A DNA stretch of 15,077 bases from Candidatus Omnitrophota bacterium (GTDB lineage: Bacteria; Omnitrophota; Gorgyraeia; B26-G9). Shown in pieces: positions 1 through 6,710 of the stretch. Where the stretch lies: assembly GCA_023136735.1 (NCBI GenBank), contig JAGLQQ010000081.1, positions 1 through 15,077 on the forward strand, given 5' to 3'. Position numbers and translations under genes: made by a program. Under the pieces are notes generated by a model. The model did no database searches and was not told where the DNA came from. It was given only the letters and a program-made list of their open reading frames with translations. Numbering within the stretch: the first letter of the stretch is position 1; every line of letters begins with the position of its first letter.

Positions 1-305
1 TCATTCTTCCTTTCCTTGCCGAAATCGCCGCCTATCACCTGTCCTTCTGAATCGACCATTACCTCATATCCCTTCTGTCCTAGGGCGCCATCAAGCATAT
101 AGACTATATTTCCATCGTCTTTTATGATTTTTTTTGCATCAAGAAGCCTGATACCCGAAACAGATTCTTTAGCAGCGCTGATAACATTTCGGGGAACTTG
201 TGAAAGCGGGATACCCTCTTGTTTATCCCTTCCCAAGCTAAGATGCGGTGAAGAAAAAATGATAAAAAGTAAGGTTGAAACCAGTATTAATATTTTGATT
301 TTCAT
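1..305 (-). CDS. Secreted PepSY-like domain protein (3' end cut by window edge)
   Basis: An open frame starts at ATG 303-305 and runs off the left edge after 101 codons without a stop. A strong GGAGGAT ribosome site lies about 4 nt upstream. Residues 1-25 form a basic-then-hydrophobic signal peptide (MKIKILILVSTLLFIIF...), so export is expected. The mature part carries one PepSY-like repeat: IPLSQVPRNVISAAK near 32-46, then an alternating beta region with YMLDGALGQKGYEVMVDSEG at about 69-88. This is the pattern of the small periplasmic PepSY-like (PF11396-type) proteins, whose function is mostly unknown; some are thought to bind or inhibit peptidases. It follows marC by 36 nt on the same strand, so co-transcription is plausible. 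The family call rests on pattern only, and the missing C-terminus could hold another repeat. Confidence 0.72.
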   Translation of the reverse strand, partial: MKIKILILVSTLLFIIFSSPHLSLGRDKQEGIPLSQVPRNVISAAKESVSGIRLLDAKKIIKDDGNIVYMLDGALGQKGYEVMVDSEGQVIGGDFGKERKN

Positions 306-341
306 TTATCCTCCGTTTTTGCTCTTTGCATAAAATAATTA

Positions 342-944
342 CTATTTGAAATAAACTAATAAACCCTGCATTAACAAATGAATTCCAATAGCAGCAATAA
401 AAAGACATAATATCTTTGATATAACCATGCAAACCACTTTACCCAGGACCTGATAAATCTTATCAATAAATCTGAGCATCAGCCAAGTAAGTGCAAATAC
501 AACTATTATTGATATCACCGCTACATCTAAACCATGCTCAGAAGATATCACCAGAACGCTCATCATAGCTCCTGGACCCGCCAGTATCGGACAGGCTATC
601 GGAACCGCTCCTATATGATGCGCATCCTGTTCACTTGAATTTAAAACCCCTTTGACCAGCCCGCCGAAAACCAGATGGTCAATAGCAATAATTATAAGCA
701 GCAATCCCCCCGCTGCCATCAAATCAGACATGTTTATCTGGAAAAAATCAGTAAGGATACCCTTTCCAGTGATAACAAAAATAAAAAGTATTGAAAGCGA
801 TGTAATTATAGCAATTCGGAAAGCATCACTTCTTTGCTTAGGTGTGATATGGTTGGTCAGCTCAAGAAAAATTGGGATACTACCGATAGGATTTACAATT
901 GCAAAAAGAATAAGAATTGATCTAAGTAGTACCGTCCATTCCAT
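342..944 (-). CDS. MarC family integral membrane protein
   Basis: This 200-residue protein is hydrophobic throughout, with about six membrane segments, and matches the MarC/YchE (UPF0056) family in length. The family signature NPIGSIPIFL is at residues 18-27, right after the first membrane segment. A second related half-motif, VPIACPILAGPGAM, is at 114-127, giving the internal two-fold repeat typical of the family. ATG at 942-944 has AGGAG about 7 nt upstream, which fixes the start. The family is inner-membrane and its transport activity is unsettled; the old link of E. coli MarC to multiple antibiotic resistance was withdrawn. It lies 78 nt after the archaemetzincin-like gene and 36 nt before the PepSY-like gene, all on the same strand. 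The family call is firm; the substrate is unknown. Confidence 0.93.
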   Translation of the reverse strand: MEWTVLLRSILILFAIVNPIGSIPIFLELTNHITPKQRSDAFRIAIITSLSILFIFVITGKGILTDFFQINMSDLMAAGGLLLIIIAIDHLVFGGLVKGVLNSSEQDAHHIGAVPIACPILAGPGAMMSVLVISSEHGLDVAVISIIVVFALTWLMLRFIDKIYQVLGKVVCMVISKILCLFIAAIGIHLLMQGLLVYFK

Positions 945-1022
945 ACTAAATCTCCTTTATCTAATCACTTATTCCTACATCAAATTCAATCACAAAACCG
1001 GATATTTTACTAATAATTGTTG

Positions 1023-2237
1023 TCACTTTTTATTAGCTCTGATATATTTATTCAAATTGTCCTGACATTCGCTGCATAGCTCTGCCTGCTTCTGATCGAG
1101 TTCTAAAATAGAATGCGGATATGCTCTAGCGCAATACGGATTACTGCATCTAAGAATTCCCAAAACAAAATTAGCGCTTGATAGTCCCTGCTTTAATGTT
1201 CTGGTGACTAATCTTTTGCGATTTTGCGGCTCTTGATTAAAAGCCCCTGTAAATCTATGATATGACATAACCCCTCTGCCTGGCAAGGCGCCACCAAAGC
1301 GAAACCGGGATTTCCCTTCATACAAATCTTCATTTGTAATAGCTAAATATCCCTTAATATCTGCTCTTTTATTTCCTCGATACTCATCATGCAGTTCGCT
1401 TAAGAATCTCATGGTATTGTACTGTAAATGATTATCGGTTTCTTCGAACTTTTTATCAAGAGCAGCTTTCATTTCTTTTGCATCATTAGTTTGCCCTTCA
1501 AATATTCTATAGATGAAATCTTTTCTATTTTCAGGCAAATCAAGATCCTTATCTTTAAAACCAAGTTCAGCAACCGCGGCTTCAAAGTTGGTTTTACCCA
1601 TATTCTCTTTCAAGCCGCTGAAATAATCATTAAGAAATACTGGGGTGAAAGTTCTATCATGTTGTCCTATATCTCTAGTTTTTTCAGACAAAATAATACC
1701 AATACCCATTATCTCCTGCATCTGCTGGCAAAAAGACTTAACAACCCTCATATTAGGAGTTCCCAGAGGGATTATCATTATCTTTACCGGATTATTGAGA
1801 TCAGGAATATATTCATTTTCCTTTATTATAATTCCTGAGTTCTGCAGCAGGTTCAGTGAATCATTGATCAGCAATTCTTCTTCAGCCAGTTCATAGACTA
1901 ATTTAGCTTTAGCAACAGCATCATCTTTACGTTTATACTTCATTAGCAACAAGGCCAGTTCCATCTGACGCTTTAAATTCGCCGCATTAACTGTCAATCC
2001 AGCCTCATATAATTCTATTGCACGGAGCGTATTACCCTTTTGTCTGTATAAATCAGCAAGCTCAAAAACTTTATCAATATTGCGCCTGCGTACTATCTCA
2101 TCACCTTTCAAAAGCGCCAGGACCTCTTCCTCAAGCGTACTCAATGGAACTTCATCCTTTACAGCAAAGGCTGTTTGAAAAGCTGCTGTCAGAAAAAAAG
2201 CGCACAAAATTGCAACCATTAATCCTCTATTTGCCAT
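1023..2237 (-). CDS. Secreted TPR protein with catalytically degenerate archaemetzincin (M54) domain
   Basis: The 404-residue protein starts with a signal peptide (1-25, cleavage after AFA). About two TPR-like helix pairs follow (about 53-120), then a region from about 150 to 396 that matches archaemetzincins. Seen in order: a family-like opening KIMIIPLG (152-159), LQYNTMRFLSEL (271-282), a core strand region YLAITNEDLY (297-306) with FGGA (314-317), and a Cys-rich end. Active M54 proteases carry HExxHxxGxxHC-x4-CxM...CxxC. Here the aligned stretch 353-364 reads SSANFVLGILRC, so all three zinc/general-base His positions and the catalytic Glu are gone. Gly360 and the four structural cysteines (364, 369, 388, 391) remain; the Met after the second Cys is Arg371. 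It is therefore most likely a non-enzymatic binding protein in the periplasm. ATG 2235-2237 has AAGGAAA upstream. It sits 85 nt after pheT and may have its own promoter. Confidence 0.75.
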   Translation of the reverse strand: MANRGLMVAILCAFFLTAAFQTAFAVKDEVPLSTLEEEVLALLKGDEIVRRRNIDKVFELADLYRQKGNTLRAIELYEAGLTVNAANLKRQMELALLLMKYKRKDDAVAKAKLVYELAEEELLINDSLNLLQNSGIIIKENEYIPDLNNPVKIMIIPLGTPNMRVVKSFCQQMQEIMGIGIILSEKTRDIGQHDRTFTPVFLNDYFSGLKENMGKTNFEAAVAELGFKDKDLDLPENRKDFIYRIFEGQTNDAKEMKAALDKKFEETDNHLQYNTMRFLSELHDEYRGNKRADIKGYLAITNEDLYEGKSRFRFGGALPGRGVMSYHRFTGAFNQEPQNRKRLVTRTLKQGLSSANFVLGILRCSNPYCARAYPHSILELDQKQAELCSECQDNLNKYIRANKK

Positions 2238-2322
2238 AGTTTTCCTTACTTATTTTTTTATAGAGTTATTTGAAATGTGAACTTTTAAGATCTAAACTTT
2301 ATCAACCAGAAGACTGTATTGT

Positions 2323-4374
2323 TTATCTTAAACTTGCATTTAAACGCGCAAGCAATTCATTTTGTACTTTTGAATGCACTGAATTGACATGTTCTTCGGT
2401 GAGCGTAGCATCAGGACTTTGATACTCAATTGAAAATGCAAGGCTTTTACAATCAACTGGCACCTGATCTCCAGTATAGACATCAAAAAGCTCTGTCTTT
2501 ATGGCTAAACTTCCAGCAGTTTCCCTTATAATATCCATTGCCTCCCCCCCCAGAATACTCTTCTTAACCACCAAAGCGATATCCCTTATCACTGAAGGAT
2601 ATTTGGGGACTGAAGTAAAACGATACTGTTTTTTCCTATTTGAGCAAAAAGCAGCAATATTTAACTGCGCAAAAAATACCTCTTCAGCAATATCAAAATT
2701 CTCACAAACCTTTTTGTTTATCTTTCCCAGTTCAACAATCACCTTGCCATCAACAGTTATAACAGATGAAAGACCAGGAGAAAAATAATCCAGTTTTTTA
2801 TTCTCAAATTTATAATCAGATATACCGAAACTATCCAGGAGGGATTCAACTACTCCCTTCAAGTCATAGAATGTTACTTGTCTGGAATGGTCTTTCCAGT
2901 TCTGATATGATGCGCCGGTTAGAACTACAGATGCGAATTCAGTTTGGGTAAATTTACTTTTAACCTTTTCATAGATGCTGCCTATTTCAAAGACCCTCAT
3001 CCGTTTGATCTTTCTGTTTAAGTTCGCATTAACTACTTTTAAAGTAGAGGGCAAAAGAGATGTACGCAATGCTTCCTGTTCAGCGCTTAAAGGATTCACC
3101 ACTAATACCCGATTTTGCGGGTCAATCATCGCATTATCCAAGCTGCGAGTACTCATAAGAGTTATTGTAACTATCTCATTGATGCCTTGAGCCAGAAGCA
3201 GACGGCGCATTTTTGACTTTGACATATAGATATCGGTATAAGCAGAGTCAATATGCGCTTTGATCGGCGGCATAGCCTCCTGAATTTTATCAAATCCCTC
3301 AATTCTTGCGACTTCTTCGATCAGATCTTCTTCAATATTAACATCATAACGAAAACTGGGCACTGTAACACTCAAAGTTTCCTTGCCCTTTCCAGGTTTA
3401 ACGGAAAATCCCAATGACTGAAGTATAGATTTCACTCTTGTTACCGCAAACTTCATCCCAATCAGGCGTTCTAAATTTTCAAGATTAAACGCTATTATAC
3501 GTGTACCGCTTTTTATATAATTGATATCCAGAAACGGTTCATCAGTATTTCCCTTGCAGATTTCTTTATACAGATATGCTGCCCGACAAGAGGCAAAAAG
3601 CACATTTTCACTATCTACCTTCCTCTCAAATCTATAATTAGACTCACTTGTTACTCCCAGCTTGCGCGATGCCCTGCGGATAGTAACCGGGTCAAAATAT
3701 GCTGATTCAAGCAAAATGTTTTTTGTTTCTTCTGTTACCTCTGTAGCTATTCCCCCCATAATACCTGCAATAGCTATCGGGTTAACACTATCGGCAATAA
3801 TAAGTATTGATTCATCCAAGTCTCTTTTTACGCCGTCAATAGTAACAATGGTCTCACCCTTTTGGGCGCGCCGCACGATTATACTACTGCCTTTAATTTT
3901 ATCGAAATCAAAAGCATGCATAGGCTGGCCTGTTTCATAAAGACAATAATTAGTAATATCCGCCCCGTTATTTATAGTTCTTGCCCCCAGAGACTCAATA
4001 GCGGCTTTCATCCATGCAACGGACTCACGGATATCAACATCTGTGATCAATCTTCCAATATAACGAGGACAAGCTTTTATATCCTTTATGTCTATAGAAA
4101 ACGGCTTTTTCATCGAAGCCTTGACCTTTAGAGGAAGAGTCTTAGGAATATTTATACTTTTAATACCGCTAACTGCTGCCACCTCTCTGGCAATCCCCAA
4201 GAAACTTAACCAATCAGGGCGATTAGAAGTAATCTCAATATCAAAAACCATATCCGATCCAACCTTATGGATTTCACTAACTTCCAAACCGGCACTAGTA
4301 AGCTTTTCTACAAGCTTCTGCAGCGGAAGAGATACATTAATATATTTTTTTAACCAGGATAAAGATATTTTCAT
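2323..4374 (-). CDS. pheT: Phenylalanine-tRNA ligase beta subunit, short form lacking the EMAP/OB domain
   Basis: PheT is the beta subunit of the alpha2-beta2 phenylalanyl-tRNA synthetase; it holds the editing site and tRNA-binding modules. The protein is 683 residues against about 790-800 for the usual bacterial form. The N-terminus MKISLSWLKKYINVSLP is standard. At about residue 36-43 the chain passes directly from LEVSEI to DIEITSNRPD (45-54), skipping the roughly 110-residue EMAP/OB (B2) insert. The rest is complete: B3/B4 editing region (about 99-265, with ETGQPMHAFD at 147-156), B5 (about 293-366), the core fold (about 385-580) and the ferredoxin-like anticodon-binding FDX-ACB domain (about 588-683). 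ATG 4372-4374 is 5 nt after the pheS stop and has no clear Shine-Dalgarno, only an A-run, so translational coupling to pheS is likely. Confidence 0.96.
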   Translation of the reverse strand: MKISLSWLKKYINVSLPLQKLVEKLTSAGLEVSEIHKVGSDMVFDIEITSNRPDWLSFLGIAREVAAVSGIKSINIPKTLPLKVKASMKKPFSIDIKDIKACPRYIGRLITDVDIRESVAWMKAAIESLGARTINNGADITNYCLYETGQPMHAFDFDKIKGSSIIVRRAQKGETIVTIDGVKRDLDESILIIADSVNPIAIAGIMGGIATEVTEETKNILLESAYFDPVTIRRASRKLGVTSESNYRFERKVDSENVLFASCRAAYLYKEICKGNTDEPFLDINYIKSGTRIIAFNLENLERLIGMKFAVTRVKSILQSLGFSVKPGKGKETLSVTVPSFRYDVNIEEDLIEEVARIEGFDKIQEAMPPIKAHIDSAYTDIYMSKSKMRRLLLAQGINEIVTITLMSTRSLDNAMIDPQNRVLVVNPLSAEQEALRTSLLPSTLKVVNANLNRKIKRMRVFEIGSIYEKVKSKFTQTEFASVVLTGASYQNWKDHSRQVTFYDLKGVVESLLDSFGISDYKFENKKLDYFSPGLSSVITVDGKVIVELGKINKKVCENFDIAEEVFFAQLNIAAFCSNRKKQYRFTSVPKYPSVIRDIALVVKKSILGGEAMDIIRETAGSLAIKTELFDVYTGDQVPVDCKSLAFSIEYQSPDATLTEEHVNSVHSKVQNELLARLNASLR

Positions 4375-4379
4375 TTTTT

Positions 4380-5411
4380 TTAGCTGAATTGTTTTATAAA
4401 ACGCATGTCATTTTCAAAGAATAACCGGATATCATCAATTCCGTATTTAAGCATCGCAATACGTTCAACCCCCATCCCGAATGCAAAACCAGAATACTTA
4501 CTGCTGTCAATATTAACAGCCTTCAATACTTTTGGATGCACCATTCCTGAACCTAATATTTCAAGCCATCCATTTCCGCCGCAAACACGGCATCCCTTAC
4601 CACTGCAAATAATACATGATACGTCCATTTCCGCTGAAGGTTCAGTGAATGGGAAAAAATGCGGACGAAAACGTGTTTTGGTTTTCACGCCGAAAAGCTT
4701 TTTAGCAAATACACTCAAAACACCTTTTAAATGAGCAAGAGTTATCCCCTCATCCACAAGCAACCCTTCAATTTGGTGAAACATAAAAGAGTGAGTCGCA
4801 TCGGTCGCATCAGGCCGGTAAACTTTTCCAGGGACGATTATCTGTATAGGAGGTTTATTTTTCTCCATATAACGCGCTTGAACAGGAGAAGTATGGCTTC
4901 TTAAAAGACTTTTTTTATGCAGATAAAACGTATCAAACGATTCACGAGAAGGATGTTCAAGCGGAATATTCAAAACTTCAAAATTATAGTATTCTGTCTC
5001 AATCTCAGGGCCTTCTACAACCATAAACCCCATCTCTACAAAGAGAGTACAAATTTCATCAGTGACAATACTAAGCGGATGCATCGCGCCGATTTCATTT
5101 TTAAAAGCCGGAAGGCTAAGATCAAATGCATCTGCCCCCTTACTCTTGAGTGATTCAATTGATTTTTGCTCTATCTCTTTTACTTTTTGAGCAATTTTTT
5201 CAGTGATTAGGTTCTTAAGATCGTTTATTTTCTGTCCGTAAACAGGCTTTTCTTTGACACTCAGCTTACCCAGATCCTTAAACATATTAGTAACCAGGCC
5301 TTCTTTGCGCCCTAAGAATCTAATACGCACAGCTTCCAGATCTTCATTCGAACTCACACTTACAATTGATTGTTCAAACTCAGCATGTATTGATTTTAAT
5401 TTATCATTCAT
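4380..5411 (-). CDS. pheS: Phenylalanine-tRNA ligase alpha subunit
   Basis: The catalytic alpha subunit attaches Phe to tRNA-Phe. With the chosen start it is 343 residues, normal for the bacterial family. It has an N-terminal coiled-coil arm (about 1-85) that contacts tRNA, then the class II core: HPLSIVTDEI (111-120), the motif 2 region RSHTSPVQARYM (171-182) and GKVYRPDATDATHSFMFHQI (195-214), a CIIC...CRVC cysteine knuckle at 266-277 seen in many bacterial PheS, and motif 3 GMGVERIAML (312-321). The frame is open to a TTG at 5415-5417. The ATG at 5409-5411 is preferred because GAAG sits 7 nt upstream of it, whereas it would nearly abut the TTG. The gene lies 50 nt after rplT and 5 nt before pheT. 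Confidence 0.96.
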   Translation of the reverse strand: MNDKLKSIHAEFEQSIVSVSSNEDLEAVRIRFLGRKEGLVTNMFKDLGKLSVKEKPVYGQKINDLKNLITEKIAQKVKEIEQKSIESLKSKGADAFDLSLPAFKNEIGAMHPLSIVTDEICTLFVEMGFMVVEGPEIETEYYNFEVLNIPLEHPSRESFDTFYLHKKSLLRSHTSPVQARYMEKNKPPIQIIVPGKVYRPDATDATHSFMFHQIEGLLVDEGITLAHLKGVLSVFAKKLFGVKTKTRFRPHFFPFTEPSAEMDVSCIICSGKGCRVCGGNGWLEILGSGMVHPKVLKAVNIDSSKYSGFAFGMGVERIAMLKYGIDDIRLFFENDMRFIKQFS

Positions 5412-5461
5412 AAACAAACTTCAAGGTTATTTTTTGCATCTTGCCTATAACAGTATCAACC

Positions 5462-5815
5462 CTAATTAGCTTCTTGCACTTTGTCCACTAGTACAGCAAA
5501 TGTTTCTTTATCATTTACCGCCATCTCTGCAAGCATCTTTCTATCTATTAGGATATTAGCCTTCTTTAAAGCCCCGATGAACTTACTATAAGACATTTCC
5601 TTTTCCCTAACCGCAGCATTAATACGAGCTGTCCATAATTGCCTAAACTCTCTTTTCTTATTTTTGCGGTCACGATACATAAACTGCAAAGCTCTCTGCA
5701 CTGTCTCTTTTGCTCTGCGGTAAACATTTTTACGCAAACCGAAAGCACCTTTAGCAGCCTTTAGAATCTTCTTCTTTCTTGCTTTTGTTGCTGGTGATCT
5801 TTTTACACGTGGCAT
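5462..5815 (-). CDS. rplT: 50S ribosomal protein L20
   Basis: L20 binds 23S rRNA early in large-subunit assembly and, in bacteria where this has been studied, represses its own operon. The 117-residue product MPRVKRSPATKARKKKILK... has the expected family length and its very basic N-terminal extension, then the globular part with RQLWTARINAAVRE at about 57-70. The frame extends 7 codons upstream to an ATG at 5834-5836. The ATG at 5813-5815 is the true start because it gives the universal MPRVKR N-terminus and has GGAGG 8 nt upstream. The gene is separated from rpmI by an unusually long 144-nt spacer with pairing potential, which fits feedback control by L20. Confidence 0.97.
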   Translation of the reverse strand: MPRVKRSPATKARKKKILKAAKGAFGLRKNVYRRAKETVQRALQFMYRDRKNKKREFRQLWTARINAAVREKEMSYSKFIGALKKANILIDRKMLAEMAVNDKETFAVLVDKVQEAN

Positions 5816-5959
5816 TTCAAATTCCTCCATTAACAATCATATCTGCCCTGGCTACATATCTATAACCAAAAGCATCGAATTATCCCATAGTATCATTGCG
5901 GTTTGGCATCTTTTAAAGCCGAAGTTATGGGAGCACAACTTACCAGTTTAAATTTATTT
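5816..5959 (-). promoter_or_regulatory. Structured rpmI-rplT spacer, candidate L20 autoregulatory element
   Basis: The 144-nt gap between two co-directional ribosomal protein genes is long for this operon. In the transcript, 5937-5941 (AAGUU) can pair with 5922-5926 (AACUU), extended by a G-U pair 5936/5927. The loop bases 5928-5932 (UCCCA) can then pair with 5883-5887 (UGGGA), giving an H-type pseudoknot. A further helix is possible between 5902-5906 (CCAAA) and 5866-5870 (UUUGG). L20 represses this operon through RNA mimics of its rRNA site in gamma-proteobacteria and Firmicutes, so the location fits. The helices are short and chosen by eye. The alternative is simple spacer DNA or a weak promoter region; no clear promoter was seen. 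Confidence 0.35.
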
Positions 5960-6157
5960 CTACTCATACGGCATTAATGTCCGAATCATCTTTTCCTCGG
6001 ACTTATGCACTATTGCTGTATTTCGCAACTGTCTTTTGCGCTTTGAGTTTTTTGAACTTTTAAGATGGCCCTTATTTGCCTGGTCCCTCTTAATTTTATT
6101 TTTTCCGGAAAAGGAAAAACGCTTTTTTACGCCTTTTCGTGTCTTTAGTTTTGGCAT
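5960..6157 (-). CDS. rpmI: 50S ribosomal protein L35
   Basis: The 65-residue basic protein beginning MPKLKTRKGVKKRF is a full-length L35. It has the family hallmarks of a Lys/Arg-rich N-terminal half, NKGHLKSSKNSKRKRQLR near residues 28-45, and a short hydrophobic C-terminal tail (MIRTLMPYE). L35 is a late-assembling large-subunit protein lying close to 23S rRNA. ATG 6155-6157 has an AAGGGAAG purine run upstream. It sits 19 nt downstream of infC, the usual arrangement. Confidence 0.97.
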   Translation of the reverse strand: MPKLKTRKGVKKRFSFSGKNKIKRDQANKGHLKSSKNSKRKRQLRNTAIVHKSEEKMIRTLMPYE

Positions 6158-6176
6158 TGAAACTTCCCTTCTTATT

Positions 6177-6686
6177 TTATTGTATTGGCTTAAATATTAT
6201 TATTATGTTACGTCCTTCACGTGAAGGCGGTTTTTCCAGCTCACCGAATTCCGCGGCATCCCGCACTAGACGTTCAAGTATTTTTTCCCCGAACTCTTTA
6301 TGCGCATTCTCCCTGCCGCGAAAAGTCATGCTCACTTTAACTTTGTCATGGTGTTTAAGAAACCTTTCAAGGTTTCTCAGCTTTACCAGATAGTCATGCT
6401 CTCCGATCTTCGGTTTAAACCGCAGTTCCTTGACATGAACAATGTTTTGTTTTTTCTTGGCTTCCCGATCTTTTTTCTGCTGATCATATTTAAACTTTGT
6501 ATAGTCCATGATCCTGCAAACCGGGGGAGCAGCTCCTGCTGAGACCTCAACAAGGTCTAGCTGCTCTTCCTTGGCGATATTCATAGCTTCAGCGTTGGTC
6601 ATAACACCCAACTTTTGCCCATCAGATCCAATCAATCTTACGTCATTGGCACGGATCTGACTATTAATTCTTACAAACTTAGGAAT
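6177..6686 (-). CDS. infC: Translation initiation factor IF-3, AUU start codon
   Basis: IF3 binds the 30S subunit, checks the start codon and initiator tRNA, and keeps subunits apart. The protein is 169 residues from the chosen start: MPKFVRINSQIRANDVRLIG, the family N-terminal domain, a Lys-rich linker, and the C-domain with KELRFKPKIGEHDY. There is no in-frame ATG, GTG or TTG before residue 18 (a TTG at 6633-6635), yet homology runs upstream of that TTG. The ATT at 6684-6686 has a perfect AGGAGGT (6693-6699) 6 nt upstream, and an in-frame stop lies at 6699-6701. In E. coli the AUU start lets IF3 repress its own translation by discriminating against non-canonical starts; the same control is inferred here. 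A second ATT at 6666-6668 lacks a ribosome site. It starts 24 nt after thrS. Confidence 0.95.
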   Translation of the reverse strand: MPKFVRINSQIRANDVRLIGSDGQKLGVMTNAEAMNIAKEEQLDLVEVSAGAAPPVCRIMDYTKFKYDQQKKDREAKKKQNIVHVKELRFKPKIGEHDYLVKLRNLERFLKHHDKVKVSMTFRGRENAHKEFGEKILERLVRDAAEFGELEKPPSREGRNIIIIFKPIQ

Positions 6687-6710
6687 AGTACCACCTCCTC
6701 AGGTTTTAAA

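Noticed and set aside
652..1065. 137-residue plus-strand frame across the marC start region
   Set aside because: Antisense to marC and the archaemetzincin-like gene; it lacks a Shine-Dalgarno and protein-like composition.
5412..5417. TTG at 5415-5417 as the pheS start
   Set aside because: The purine stretch GAAG would almost touch the TTG but is 7 nt from the ATG at 5409-5411.
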